A stretch of 64,000 nt of DNA from UBA7359 sp964523895 (GCA_964523895.1 CAZGBJ010000013.1:1-64000); one strand, 5' to 3'; positions 53,879 to 63,500 are shown, counted from the stretch's first letter. Translations and numbers: made by a program. Notes: generated by a model not told the origin, from the letters alone.

Positions 53879-53936
53879 TTATTATTTATCCCCGTTTTAA
53901 TCGCAAGATGTCGATTATAACTTAATCAGAGATTTC

Positions 53937-55079
53937 TTAAGGCAATAATCCCTGAAGTATGCCTGTATTTCGTACCCATGGTTTGGTTGATTGTTGTATT
54001 GCCAAAGGTAATTCACTAACGGCAAGTTCTGCATCTTGATATGTCGTGTAGAGACCATATACAGCAGTATAGCGGGTAATGTCATTAACAATAACTTCTA
54101 TATAACCTGCATTGGAATCAAATTTAGAGGATTTTATATAGTTAATAATATCTTTTTTACTAATGACACTTGCCAATTGTAATGTGTAGTTATCAGGTGC
54201 TTGTTGTCGAAGCCAATCACTTAAGTCCAATTCATTAGCAGATGTGTTTGGCGGGCTTATTTTTGTCGATGCGAATTCTGTTGTATCAGTTGTTGTGTTT
54301 TCTATCATTGAAACAGAAGGCTCAGTTTTTGTTGCGGCAGCTGTTTTATGTGCGGGCAGCGCTCGTAATTTTTCTACGGCTTCCTGTAAACCTTGATCCG
54401 CAGCAATTTGGTACCATTCTCTTGCTTTATCTATGTCTTTAGAAACGCCATAACCATTCTCATGGAAAACGCCTAGATTAAATTGAGCCTGAGCAACATT
54501 TTGTTCAGCCGCTTTGTTGAACCATTTTAATGCGGTAGCATAATTTTTTTCTTTACTTTGGCCGAAAGCATACATGACAGCCAGACTATATTGAGCATTA
54601 CCGTGTCCTTGTAGTGATGCTGCATCAAACAATTCTGCCGCTTTTACATAATCTTTAGGAATACCTATGCCACGATAATACATTAAACCAAGGTTAAATT
54701 GAGAGTCAGCAATTCCAGCATTGGCTGACATTTCCCACCATTTAGCCGCTTCGGCATAATTTTGTTCTACGCCCTGACCCTGAAAATACTTCACGCCAAT
54801 ATCATGCTGTACCAAAGGCACTCCTTGTTCCGCTGCCATTCGATACCATTTAATAGATTCAGATGAATTTTTTTCTACACCATGGCCGTAGTCATACATT
54901 AAACCCAGAGTAATTTGTGCTTGAGAATTACCTTCTTCAGCTAATGGTTTAAGAATTTCTAGTGCGCGTTCGTAATCTTGACTAAGGTAAGCCTGTTTTC
55001 CTTCTTCATAACTTGTCGCGTAAATTGAAGATGAAAACAGGAGTAGCAAACAAAAAAACAGTTTGGACAAACGTATCAC
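53937..55079 (-). CDS. Sel1-repeat protein with C-terminal SPOR domain
   Basis: 380 aa from GTG 55079; a TTG at 55106 would add nine polar residues before the signal peptide. Signal peptide about 1–20, then five or six Sel1-like repeats (A-x-L-x-G-x-MY-x2-G-x-G pattern, about 25–240), a linker, and a SPOR domain (DNYTLQLAS…, about 295–380) that binds denuded septal peptidoglycan. It resembles DamX- and Sel1-type periplasmic proteins that act in envelope stress or cell division. It lies 33 nt downstream of mtdA. Confidence 0.85.
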   Translation of the reverse strand: MIRLSKLFFCLLLLFSSSIYATSYEEGKQAYLSQDYERALEILKPLAEEGNSQAQITLGLMYDYGHGVEKNSSESIKWYRMAAEQGVPLVQHDIGVKYFQGQGVEQNYAEAAKWWEMSANAGIADSQFNLGLMYYRGIGIPKDYVKAAELFDAASLQGHGNAQYSLAVMYAFGQSKEKNYATALKWFNKAAEQNVAQAQFNLGVFHENGYGVSKDIDKAREWYQIAADQGLQEAVEKLRALPAHKTAAATKTEPSVSMIENTTTDTTEFASTKISPPNTSANELDLSDWLRQQAPDNYTLQLASVISKKDIINYIKSSKFDSNAGYIEVIVNDITRYTAVYGLYTTYQDAELAVSELPLAIQQSTKPWVRNTGILQGLLP

Positions 55080-55112
55080 GAGTATATGTTCCAGTTCATT
55101 TTGCAATATTTT

Positions 55113-55970
55113 TTATGCCATTGACTTCGCCATCGCGAAGACTTCTTCTGCATCGAATAATTGATCTTTTGCCTCAAACAATTTTTCAATACATGCACGG
55201 TGTACCGCAAGTTTCAAAGTGCCAAAACCAATCGCTCCCCAGACGTATTTGCCATTACGATTTTCGCCGCGATCCATCATGTCGGTACCACCAATACCAA
55301 TTGGAGGTGTTGCGTTGGCATCCGCCATTAATTCGATATTACTGTTATTTTCCCAGTGTTCAGGTGTGATTAATTCAATTCCCGCAGCACCAGTTGCAAA
55401 CACAACCTGCGCATCTTCAATGACTTTACCTCTGGCGTCATTGTCATTGGCTTCAACACCCTCAATATCCACATCAAAACTGCTTTTCATATCCTCACAA
55501 GCTTGTTTTGCACGAGCTTCCTGACGTGAAGTAATGGTGACCTGGGCGCCTTCTTTTGCCAACATGATTGCGGCACGTTGACCAACTGGACCAGTACCTG
55601 CAAGAACTACGGCTTTTTTCCCGGCAACGTCACCACTGGTTAACAATTTTGCCACGCCAGCAGCAGCGGTGGTATTACTACCATTACTGTCGAGCATGAC
55701 GGAAACACGAAAGTCATAGAAAAAATTATTTTGCACTGCTTTAAATAGTTTTTCACCGGCAACCATATCACTGCCACCAACAAATATGGCAGTAAATTTC
55801 TTTTCTTTCGGGGCACGGGTAAAAATGGTGCCTTCAACCAAAGGGGTGACGTTATCTGGATTAACATTGCCGTGACCAATGACATGGTCTGCGCCACCAT
55901 CATAGGCAACAACTGTATCAAAAACAGAAGGGTGTTCATCGGTATCAAGTTGAAACAAAAGCTTTTTCAT
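55113..55970 (-). CDS. mtdA: NADP-dependent methylene-tetrahydrofolate (H4F/H4MPT) dehydrogenase MtdA
   Basis: 285 aa. Closely matches the Methylobacterium MtdA pattern: KKLLFQLDTDEHPSVFD, AYDGGADHVIGHGNV, MLDSNGSNTTAAAGVAKL and the nucleotide loop VVLAGTGPVGQRAA. It oxidises methylene-H4F (and methylene-H4MPT) to the methenyl form in C1 metabolism. AGGAAGAACC precedes ATG. It is divergent from fch, the next enzyme of the pathway, across 271 nt, so both could share control. MtdB is less likely from the N-terminal motif set. Confidence 0.93.
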   Translation of the reverse strand: MKKLLFQLDTDEHPSVFDTVVAYDGGADHVIGHGNVNPDNVTPLVEGTIFTRAPKEKKFTAIFVGGSDMVAGEKLFKAVQNNFFYDFRVSVMLDSNGSNTTAAAGVAKLLTSGDVAGKKAVVLAGTGPVGQRAAIMLAKEGAQVTITSRQEARAKQACEDMKSSFDVDIEGVEANDNDARGKVIEDAQVVFATGAAGIELITPEHWENNSNIELMADANATPPIGIGGTDMMDRGENRNGKYVWGAIGFGTLKLAVHRACIEKLFEAKDQLFDAEEVFAMAKSMA

Positions 55971-56167
55971 GGTTCTTCCTTTGTAGAATTATGGTTGTGA
56001 TATAGAAGGAATATGGCGTTATCCAGCCTAATTTGCCAATCTTCTTCCTCCCCAGAGTCTTTTATGGAGCGTAAGGTAACCCATGCAAGGTTGCCCGACA
56101 ACATATCGAGCTAAATTTCTGATTAGCAGAGCAATCTGCCCGGATTAGAGCTTATTTTCGTTAATAA

Positions 56168-56197
56168 TTAACGATTAGGTAAAATCTGTCATATAAT
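56168..56197 (+). promoter_or_regulatory. possible sigma-70 promoter for fch
   Basis: TTAACG (56168–56173), an 18-nt spacer and TATAAT (56192–56197), 45 nt before ATG 56242. A perfect -10 with a moderate -35. Confidence 0.5.
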
Positions 56198-56241
56198 CGC
56201 GGCCTTTATTTTTGGAAAAACATGAATTCGAGGAAATTGTG

Positions 56242-56865
56242 ATGATTAAAGATATGCCGATACAAGAATTTCTGGATGGACTGGCCAGTAAGTCATCGAC
56301 ACCCGGTGGTGGAGGTGCGGCCGCTGTATCTGGTGCCATGGGCGCTGCTCTTATTAGTATGGTAGCAAACTTCACTATAGGCAAAAAAGGCTGTGAGGAT
56401 GTTGAAGATCAGGCGAAAGAAATTCTCGTTAAATCTGAAGATTTAAGAGCCAAATTAACAGATGCTATTAGAGACGATGTCGATGTCTTCAATCGCGTGA
56501 TGGCTTCATACGGAATGCCAAAAGATTCCGATGAGGAAAAAGCAGTGCGTTCAGCTGAAATTCAGGCAGCATTGAAAGCGGCTACGGATGTTCCACTAGA
56601 GTGTGCTCGACTCTGTCGTGAAGTAGTCAATCTTAGTCAACCGATTGCAGATATAGGCAATAATAACGTCATCAGTGATGCCGGTGTTGCGGTATTGGGT
56701 GGCTATGCCGGTCTTAGAAGTGCGGCATTAAATGTATACATTAATATTGGTGGCATAAAAGACGAAGAGTTTGTTAGTAGTCGTCGCAAACAACTGGAAG
56801 AATCGTTGGATGGCATGGATACATTAAAAGAAGAAATCTACGAACTGGTTAAAAGCAAACTTTAA
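56242..56865 (+). CDS. fch: methenyltetrahydrofolate cyclohydrolase Fch
   Basis: 207 aa, family length. MIKDMPIQEFLDGLASKSSTPGGGG and AAAVSGAMGAALISMVANFTIGKK match the FTCD-C/Fch family, which converts methenyl-H4F to formyl-H4F. ATG 56242 is preceded by AGGA at 7 nt; a GTG one codon earlier is less well spaced. It is divergent from mtdA, and together they oxidise methylene-H4F to formyl-H4F. Confidence 0.92.
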   Translation: MIKDMPIQEFLDGLASKSSTPGGGGAAAVSGAMGAALISMVANFTIGKKGCEDVEDQAKEILVKSEDLRAKLTDAIRDDVDVFNRVMASYGMPKDSDEEKAVRSAEIQAALKAATDVPLECARLCREVVNLSQPIADIGNNNVISDAGVAVLGGYAGLRSAALNVYINIGGIKDEEFVSSRRKQLEESLDGMDTLKEEIYELVKSKL

Positions 56866-56896
56866 AATATATTTTTAGATACACATTAAATAAAAA

Positions 56897-57010
56897 TCCC
56901 CGCAGCAAGCAGACGGGGTATTAACGGCGTCATATTACGTCCTGTAATCGTACCACCTACATCCATGTAGGCGTTCGCAGGAATGACAACAACGCAGCAA
57001 GCTGCGGGGA
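56897..57010. repeat. 114-bp palindromic element between fch and nadC
   Basis: Outer inverted ends TCCCCGCAGC (56897–56906) and GCTGCGGGGA (57001–57010). Contains the 16-bp palindrome CCTACATCCATGTAGG (56956–56971), a relative of those near 26724 and 59977. No ORF. Confidence 0.65.
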
Positions 57011-57030
57011 ATTAAACCCAAAGAGATTAA

Positions 57031-57070
57031 TTTCCATGCGCGTTAATCTTATAGATTAATGCGCATGGAA
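57031..57070. terminator. long hairpin at the end of nadC
   Basis: TTTCCATGCGCGTTAATCT pairs with AGATTAATGCGCATGGAAA (one G·T) with a 3-nt loop. It covers the nadC stop and probably terminates it; no long T run is present on the minus strand. Confidence 0.6.
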
Positions 57071-57876
57071 AAATCGATGGCCTGAATATTTTTTGTTAAT
57101 GCTCCTATAGAAATATAATCTACACCAGTTTCAGCGATAGCTCGTATGCTTTGTTTATCAACATTGCCAGAGGCTTCTAGTTTGGCGCGACCTTTTGTTA
57201 TCGATACCGCTTTGACCAATTCTGCAATATTAAAATTATCCAGTAAAATTTTATCGGGCTTGGCTTCGAGCGCTTCTTCCAGTTCTTGTATGGATTCAAC
57301 CTCGACTTCAACAGGCACATCTTTCTGTTTTGCTTTGGCAATAGCTTGAGTAAGTCCTCCCGCTGCGATGATATGGTTTTCCTTGATCAGGATAGCGTCA
57401 AAAAGTCCGACACGATGATTGATTCCGCCACCACAAGTCACTGCATATTTTTGCGCAAGACGTAAACCCGGAATTGTTTTTCGTGTGTCGAGTATTTCAC
57501 AATCAGTATCTTTTATTAATCCAACAAAACTGGCAACGGTAGTTGCTGTCGCTGAAAGTGTTTGTAAAAAATTTATCGCTGTTCTTTCACCTGTGAGTAT
57601 TGAACGAGCAGAGCCTTTAAGCAGGCAAAGACGTTGATTAGGTGTAATGGCATCGCCATCCTTCATATGCCACTCAACTTTTATATTGGGATTTAATTGA
57701 TTAAATACTTCAGAAAACCATTGGCAACCAGCCAAAGTCGCATGTTCTCGCGTTATCAGCGTTGCTGATGCTATTGCATTGGGTGGAACCAGGTCCGCCG
57801 TAATGTCACCAGAGCCAACATCTTCGGTCAATGCCGATTTTACATTAGCAATAATTTCACTTTTATCGGCTACCAT
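57049..57876 (-). CDS. nadC: nicotinate-nucleotide pyrophosphorylase (carboxylating)
   Basis: 275 aa. Converts quinolinate and PRPP to nicotinate mononucleotide in NAD synthesis. The motifs EDVGSGDITADLV, TRKTIPGLRLAQKYAVTCGGG and NHRVGLFDAILIKENH are diagnostic. Its ATG overlaps the end of the sodium:amino-acid symporter gene by 7 nt, so they are co-transcribed. A hairpin lies across the stop codon. Confidence 0.96.
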   Translation of the reverse strand: MVADKSEIIANVKSALTEDVGSGDITADLVPPNAIASATLITREHATLAGCQWFSEVFNQLNPNIKVEWHMKDGDAITPNQRLCLLKGSARSILTGERTAINFLQTLSATATTVASFVGLIKDTDCEILDTRKTIPGLRLAQKYAVTCGGGINHRVGLFDAILIKENHIIAAGGLTQAIAKAKQKDVPVEVEVESIQELEEALEAKPDKILLDNFNIAELVKAVSITKGRAKLEASGNVDKQSIRAIAETGVDYISIGALTKNIQAIDFSMRINL

Positions 57877-59228
57877 TTCGAATTTTTATTATTAAAATAT
57901 TGTCGAGTCTTACTAAAAACCACAGGGCTTAGTAACAGCAGCGCCACTAAGTTTGGAAGTGCCATGAGTCCATTTAGAATATCAGCAAATGTCCATACCA
58001 GTTCCAGCTTCACAATTGCGCCGATGAAAATAGCAACAATCCAGAGGAGTCGATAAGGCTTAATAATTTTAGTACCGAATAAATATTCAGCACTACGTTC
58101 GCCGTAATAACTCCAGCCAAGTATGGTGGTGAAGGCAAATAATACCAGTCCAATACTGACGACATAACCGCCATAGCCGTATAGCCCGATTGAAAAAGCC
58201 TGTGAAGACATGCTTACGCCTTTTAAGCCACTATCCCATGTGCCTGTCAGTATGATGACAAATGCAGTGAGGCTGCATATTATTATTGTATCGATAAATG
58301 TTCCTAGCATGGCAATCATGCCTTGTTTTACCGGATTATTCGTTTGAGCTGCAGCATGCGCGATAGGTGCGCTACCCAATCCCGCTTCATTTGAAAAAAT
58401 ACCTCGGGCAAAGCCCCAGCGTATAGCCATCCAGATTGAAGCGCCAAGAAAACCACCGCTTGCAGCAGAACCTGAGAATGCACTTTTAATGATCAGTGAA
58501 ATGGCATCAGGCATATATTCAATATTTAAAATAACAATGGCTAATGCAGCAAGAATGTAAGCCAATGCCATAAAAGGGACGAGTTTTGCGGCAACCTGTG
58601 CAATACGTTTAACGCCGCCAATAATAACTAACGAAGCCAGCATTGCCATGACTACACCGGTAAGCCATGTCGGAACGTTAAAGCTTGAATAGATTTCATC
58701 TGCGACTGAATTGGATTGCACCATATTGCCTATGCCAAATGCGGCAAACATGGCAAAAAAAGCAAATAAAGTTGCCATCCAATGCCAGTTATCACCCAGA
58801 CCATTGCGTATGTAATACATGGGGCCACCAACATAATGTCCCAACTCATCCGTTTCCCGATAACTGACAGCGAGTACTGCTTCGGCATATTTTGTCGCCA
58901 TACCAAATAAAGCAATAACCCACATCCAGAATATGGCACCTGGCCCACCAAAATAGATAGCCGTCGCAACGCCGGCAATATTACCGGTGCCAACCGTGGC
59001 TGACAGTGCCGTCATTAAGGCTTGAAAGGGTGTAATCTCACCATCTATATGTGGTGTTTCTTTACGGCCTTGCCATAAGGTTTGAAATGCAAGAGGAATC
59101 TTTCGCCACGGCATGGCGTAAAGCCCAATAGTGAGATAAATACCCACGATGGCTAATAAGGGGATAAGTAAATATTCTCCCCAAATAATACTACTAAGTG
59201 TGTTTAGCTTGTCCTGTAGCCACTGCAT
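57870..59228 (-). CDS. alanine/glycine:cation symporter (AGCS family)
   Basis: 452 aa, about 10–11 membrane helices. The signature sequences ATVGTGNIAGVATAIYFGGPGA, KYAEAVLAV and SNEAGLGSAPIAHAAA define the AGCS (AlsT/DagA) family, which imports alanine or glycine with sodium. It is upstream of nadC on the same transcript, an association I cannot explain functionally. The preceding 218 nt hold no gene. Confidence 0.93.
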   Translation of the reverse strand: MQWLQDKLNTLSSIIWGEYLLIPLLAIVGIYLTIGLYAMPWRKIPLAFQTLWQGRKETPHIDGEITPFQALMTALSATVGTGNIAGVATAIYFGGPGAIFWMWVIALFGMATKYAEAVLAVSYRETDELGHYVGGPMYYIRNGLGDNWHWMATLFAFFAMFAAFGIGNMVQSNSVADEIYSSFNVPTWLTGVVMAMLASLVIIGGVKRIAQVAAKLVPFMALAYILAALAIVILNIEYMPDAISLIIKSAFSGSAASGGFLGASIWMAIRWGFARGIFSNEAGLGSAPIAHAAAQTNNPVKQGMIAMLGTFIDTIIICSLTAFVIILTGTWDSGLKGVSMSSQAFSIGLYGYGGYVVSIGLVLFAFTTILGWSYYGERSAEYLFGTKIIKPYRLLWIVAIFIGAIVKLELVWTFADILNGLMALPNLVALLLLSPVVFSKTRQYFNNKNSKW

Positions 59229-59446
59229 ATTATTATTCTCGTTTGTTTTGTTATAAGTTATTGAAAAGAGACAGTTTAATCGTTATTAGAGACTATTGCA
59301 CGACCGTTCTTTTTCCTGTGGCGCCTTATCTGGAGCATTTTCAGTTTTTATCTTCGCGCTAATTTCTAAAGATTTTCTTCATCCATACTTTAGAATTTGT
59401 CATCAATGCCGCTAATAATATTAATTAGAAACAGTTTTTTAAAATT

Positions 59447-59926
59447 ATGCGTCATATTACACATCGATTAATTAATGTATTGCTTGTTGTTTTATTGAGT
59501 TCTTTGGTGACATTGTCATTTGCTGAAGAAGAGAAGGTTGATGAGAAAACAAGTGAACTGAAATTCTATACGGCAGCGAAAGAGGGACGCTTAATCCAGC
59601 TAAAGGCAATGTTATCTGCCGGGATGAATGCGAATTCTAAAAATACAACAGGACGTACAGCATTAATGGGTGCGGCTTACTATGGAAATAGAAACATTGT
59701 TCAGGCACTGGTTGTTGAGGGTGTCGATGTTAATCTGGCAGATGAACAGGGAAAGACGGCATTGATGCTAGCGGTGGCAAATAAACGACTCGAGGTTGTT
59801 GAAGTCTTATTAAATGCCGGGGCAGACGTTACGCTTGCAGATAAAAAAGAAAAAACAGCGCTGACGATGGCGGAAAAGACAAAGAATAAAGAACTCATTA
59901 AATTACTAGAATCCGCTTCAGAATAA
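59447..59926 (+). CDS. periplasmic ankyrin-repeat protein
   Basis: 159 aa. Signal peptide about 1–26, then about three and a half ankyrin repeats (GRTALMGAAYYGNRNIVQALV, GKTALMLAVANKRLEVVEVLL, KEKTALTMAEKTKNKELIKLL). Probably a periplasmic protein-binding adaptor; similar small ankyrin proteins sit near catalase or metal genes elsewhere, but no such neighbour exists here. No partner is evident. Confidence 0.85.
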   Translation: MRHITHRLINVLLVVLLSSLVTLSFAEEEKVDEKTSELKFYTAAKEGRLIQLKAMLSAGMNANSKNTTGRTALMGAAYYGNRNIVQALVVEGVDVNLADEQGKTALMLAVANKRLEVVEVLLNAGADVTLADKKEKTALTMAEKTKNKELIKLLESASE

Positions 59927-59976
59927 AATGTACAGGGATGTACTGTCATGATTGGTGTTCCTGACAAATCATAAGT

Positions 59977-60046
59977 GCCTGCATCCATGCAGGCAATGCC
60001 GGTTTCGTCTATAGTGCCTACTGATGGTGCAGGAGCAAAAACCGGC
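59977..60046. repeat. palindromic repeat cluster between the ankyrin gene and egtB
   Basis: Includes the perfect palindrome GCCTGCATCCATGCAGGC (59977–59994) and the stem GCCGGTTT (59998–60005) / AAACCGGC (60039–60046). The CATCCATG core is shared with the repeats near 26724 and 56956. The outer stem may terminate egtB or the ankyrin gene. Confidence 0.6.
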
Positions 60047-60071
60047 AAAAATAATCACTATTTTTACATCT

Positions 60072-61226
60072 TTAATCGTAGACCAATCGAATTCCTGCAA
60101 AAATATGTCGTTTATCTGCAGTGTAATAATTACGAAAACTGGAACGTTTTATAACTTTTTTTGTGCAATGACTCCCACCTCGTAATACATAATGTTTGTT
60201 ATCAAAGTAAGGTACTGAATAACCTTCGTAAGGATAGGCTGAGAAATTTTTGTAGGGATAAAATGTATTATTGCACCATTCCCATACCAGTGAATTTTGT
60301 TGCAAGACATCTTTAATAGAAGCGACTTCCCATTCATGTTCATGTGGTAAACGTGCGCCGCTCCATTTTGCATAGGCTTCGGCTTCATAATAACTCAGGC
60401 CGTGAACAGGATAATTTTCTTCAAGTGTATAAGGGCCTTTATGATTAACACCATAATAGACAGAATTATTTTTAAGTCGCCAATGATGCGGATACTTATA
60501 TTGAAGCGTCTTAATCCATTTCCATCCTTCGCTAGACCAGTATTGTTTTTTTGAATAAGCGTCTTCGACGATAAATTGTAAATATTCACTGTTGCTGACG
60601 GGATGTGTTGAAATTTTAAAACCATTCAGCTCTATAGAGTGCACTGGTTGTTCGTTATCATAAGTGACTTTATTTTCATCCGCACCGATATGGTAAATAT
60701 TTGCTTCAATTGTTTTAGTTTTTGGTATTAATTTGACAGGGTTTAATTTTTTGCTGGCAGTAAATTCAGTATTTAACTGTTGAAGCTGACTTTCTGTAAG
60801 ACCCATATGCATCGTTTCAATATGTTGCGAATAGTGTTGAATTAGAAAATGAAGCAAATAATTATTTTCTAATAATTTATGTGAGACCTTGTTGAGGATG
60901 GCTGTTTCCAGTAATGCGCGATTTTCTGATTGAATAACATTAGCCCAATCAAGTAATTTGTATTTGTCTGGTAAAGCTGTACCGCGTGATTGTTTACTAC
61001 TTAACTCCGGTACATAAAGCGACTTTAGTGAATCATCTATAGTTTGCTTGCCAAGTAATTTTTCTCTAAGCCAATAGGACTCGGTATAAACGCAATGCCC
61101 CAGATGCCAGCCAATCGGGCTTAAGTCAGGATGATATTGTTGCTGATAATCTTTTTCAGCAACGGAACTGACAATATCGATAGTTTCTTTTTGTAATGAT
61201 TGTAATTCCCCAAGCAGATTTTTCAT
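60072..61226 (-). CDS. egtB: EgtB-like non-haem iron sulfoxide synthase
   Basis: 384 aa. The N-terminal DinB-like domain gives the metal ligands: His41 or His44 in GWHLGH, and His131/His135 in HYSQHIE. The C-terminal FGE-sulfatase/EgtB domain (about 180–384) has HPVSNSEYLQFI and GARLPHEHEWEVA. EgtB joins a cysteine or gamma-glutamylcysteine to trimethylhistidine in ergothioneine synthesis. It overlaps egtC by 4 nt (ATGA). It is somewhat shorter than the actinobacterial enzyme. EgtD is not in the window, and the selenoneine enzyme SenA is a possible but less likely reading. Confidence 0.82.
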   Translation of the reverse strand: MKNLLGELQSLQKETIDIVSSVAEKDYQQQYHPDLSPIGWHLGHCVYTESYWLREKLLGKQTIDDSLKSLYVPELSSKQSRGTALPDKYKLLDWANVIQSENRALLETAILNKVSHKLLENNYLLHFLIQHYSQHIETMHMGLTESQLQQLNTEFTASKKLNPVKLIPKTKTIEANIYHIGADENKVTYDNEQPVHSIELNGFKISTHPVSNSEYLQFIVEDAYSKKQYWSSEGWKWIKTLQYKYPHHWRLKNNSVYYGVNHKGPYTLEENYPVHGLSYYEAEAYAKWSGARLPHEHEWEVASIKDVLQQNSLVWEWCNNTFYPYKNFSAYPYEGYSVPYFDNKHYVLRGGSHCTKKVIKRSSFRNYYTADKRHIFAGIRLVYD

Positions 61227-61987
61227 AGGCTGTATGTATTGGTAACACTTGCGTTGTTAAAGCAAATAAGACTGTTCTCCGGAAAGGTTATCCATTCATC
61301 ATTAGTGGTTAATGGTTCTGATACAATCTGCACATTGTCTTTGCCGAGTGAATAATAAAGGCTGGGACATGAACCATTTAATGCGTGACGACAGGCATAG
61401 ATAATATCGCCATCACTTATTACGAAATTTAATAATGCAGTCACTTTGTCAGTACAAACTGTTTGCAGATCGTTCATCATATTGATGATGGCATCGGCTA
61501 AAGTCTGTTTAGTTAGTAAATGTTGTTGTAATAAAGCAAATAAATAGAGTGAATCACTATCGCCATTAATTTCTGCACGGATCTCGTTAGATAAAGTATC
61601 TAGTAAGCTGGTTTTGGTGTTTTTATCAAAAGGTTTAAGGCAACCGTTATGAGTGAAAATTAAACACTCTTTTATAAAAGGTTGCGTATTCGCTTCACTA
61701 ATCCCTTGCCCAGGTGTTGCGCCACGAACGTTTGCCAGCCAGAGCCGACTGCTGAGCGAACGTCCAAGACCATCAAGATTTGTATCTGACCAGACAGGCA
61801 ATACATTTTTATACACACAAGGAATATTGGTATCAGATAACCACGCGACACCATAACCATCCGCGTTAACAGTACCATCCTGCATTTCTTTGGGCGCCCA
61901 GGATTGCTTGATGAGACTGTGCTCAGGTTCCTGTAAGAATTGGGATAAGCTGATTTCTGTCCCAAGGTAAGCGGCTAATCGACACAT
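61223..61987 (-). CDS. egtC: EgtC-like class II glutamine amidotransferase
   Basis: 254 aa. The N-terminal Cys2 (MCRLAAYLG) is the Ntn nucleophile. HNGCLKPF and the GYGVAWL loop are typical. EgtC removes the gamma-glutamyl group during ergothioneine synthesis. It is the first gene, with egtB coupled downstream. The close link of the two supports the egt assignment for both. Confidence 0.85.
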   Translation of the reverse strand: MCRLAAYLGTEISLSQFLQEPEHSLIKQSWAPKEMQDGTVNADGYGVAWLSDTNIPCVYKNVLPVWSDTNLDGLGRSLSSRLWLANVRGATPGQGISEANTQPFIKECLIFTHNGCLKPFDKNTKTSLLDTLSNEIRAEINGDSDSLYLFALLQQHLLTKQTLADAIINMMNDLQTVCTDKVTALLNFVISDGDIIYACRHALNGSCPSLYYSLGKDNVQIVSEPLTTNDEWITFPENSLICFNNASVTNTYSL

Positions 61988-62052
61988 TTAAGATTCTCTC
62001 TTCAGATTCGATGCTGTTATAGTTAGATGATTTTAACAGGCAACTAAAAGCA

Positions 62053-62625
62053 TTGAAATTGAAGAAAGCGAATTATCAAATTGACGAACGAGGCGAGTGG
62101 CTTACTGGTGCACGATCTGTAGTCTCGCCAAATTGTGATGACCGGCCAGAAGATATCGATATTGATTTGCTAGTGATACATGGCATCAGTTTGCCACCGA
62201 AGGAGTATGGTGGTGGTTTTATTGATCAGTTATTCACCAATACACTGGATATTAAAGCACATCCTTATTTTGCAGAGATACATGAATTACGCGTGTCATC
62301 GCATTTGCTTATCGACCGAAATGGCAATGTGACCCAATATGTTCCCTTAATTAAACGTGCCTGGCATGCGGGCGAATCAGTTTTCGATGGCTGCAGTCAA
62401 TGTAATGATTTTGCCATTGGTATTGAGTTGGAAGGTTGTGATGAAGAAGTATATTGTGATGTTCAGTATGAAACTTTGGCACTAATCACAGATTTGATAT
62501 GCCAACGCTGGCAGAAAATAACAAAAGATCGTATTGTCGGTCACAGTGATATTGCGCCTGGCAGAAAGACTGATCCGGGACCGGCGTTTGATAAAAAACA
62601 TTATTTTTCTTTACTTAATCTATGA
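62053..62625 (+). CDS. ampD: 1,6-anhydro-N-acetylmuramyl-L-alanine amidase AmpD
   Basis: 190 aa. Cytoplasmic zinc amidase of peptidoglycan recycling. The zinc ligands are probably His34 (LLVIHGIS) and the His and Asp of VGHSDIAPGRKTDPG; RAWHAGES is conserved. The first codon is probably TTG 62053 (or TTG 62059); no ATG precedes the conserved ARSVVSPNCDDRP region, so a rare start is needed. It is divergent from egtC and overlaps ampE. Confidence 0.93.
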   Translation: MKLKKANYQIDERGEWLTGARSVVSPNCDDRPEDIDIDLLVIHGISLPPKEYGGGFIDQLFTNTLDIKAHPYFAEIHELRVSSHLLIDRNGNVTQYVPLIKRAWHAGESVFDGCSQCNDFAIGIELEGCDEEVYCDVQYETLALITDLICQRWQKITKDRIVGHSDIAPGRKTDPGPAFDKKHYFSLLNL

Positions 62626-63485
62626 CGCTAATTTTTATTCTTATTGCACTAGGGCTGGATTTTTTTCTTGCTAACCTTGAACGCTATCGAAATTATTCAT
62701 GGTTTACTGCTTTATTTTATTTTTTGGAAAAGCGTCTGGCGCATTATAAATATTGGGACGGTTCACTCGGTTTGTTGGGTCTATTGACGATACCGGTTCT
62801 GGCGTTGTTCTTGATTATTTCCGCATTAAATTATTGGTCATCAATAGCAGAGGGTGTTTTTACTCTTCTCGTATTAATTTATTGCCTTGCTCCCGAAGCG
62901 CTAGATGATCGACTTGTTCAATACATAACGGCAGTTGAGGATGACGATGCAGATAATATATCTTCCTTAACGGATGAATTAATAGATGCAACAGTGATCA
63001 GTGATGAAGATGATAATGAAACAGCGATCATAAAATCTGTTTTTATCGAGGCACATAAACGAAGTTTTGCCGTTATCTTCTGGTTTTTAATTCTTGGTGT
63101 GGTCGGCGCTTTATTATATCGGCTGGTTAATGAATTAAATGATGAAATGCATGAACTTCGTGGTGGTTTTGCAGATAGTACGCATGTTCTTTTAAATATT
63201 CTTGAATGGCCATCATCAAGAGTGATGGTTATTGCTCTTGCATTGGGTGGTAGTTTGTCCCACGCTTTTTCGGCATGGAATCAGTCTGAGCAGCTTTCAT
63301 TAGACGTTAATAATCAGGTGTTGAGCGATGCCGGGATAGGCGCACTACAATATTTACCCGAAATGGATGTTCCTGAAAGAGAAAAATCTTATTGGATCGA
63401 CGAACTCAAATCATTAATCAATAGAACATTAATAATTTGTCTTGCAGTACTAGGGATTATGACCCTGTCAGGCAAACTAGGATAA
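62622..63485 (+). CDS. ampE: regulatory signalling modulator AmpE
   Basis: 287 aa with about four membrane helices and a charged cytoplasmic loop (about 105–145). AmpE is the usual partner of AmpD in beta-lactamase and cell-wall sensing; its reaction is unknown. ATG 62622 overlaps the ampD stop (ATGA). It runs towards lpxH on the opposite strand. Confidence 0.92.
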   Translation: MTLIFILIALGLDFFLANLERYRNYSWFTALFYFLEKRLAHYKYWDGSLGLLGLLTIPVLALFLIISALNYWSSIAEGVFTLLVLIYCLAPEALDDRLVQYITAVEDDDADNISSLTDELIDATVISDEDDNETAIIKSVFIEAHKRSFAVIFWFLILGVVGALLYRLVNELNDEMHELRGGFADSTHVLLNILEWPSSRVMVIALALGGSLSHAFSAWNQSEQLSLDVNNQVLSDAGIGALQYLPEMDVPEREKSYWIDELKSLINRTLIICLAVLGIMTLSGKLG

Positions 63486-63500
63486 GAGAATACTTATTAA

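Noticed and set aside
60072..61226. Selenoneine synthase SenA instead of EgtB
   Set aside because: SenB and SenC are not present, and an EgtC-type amidotransferase is directly coupled.
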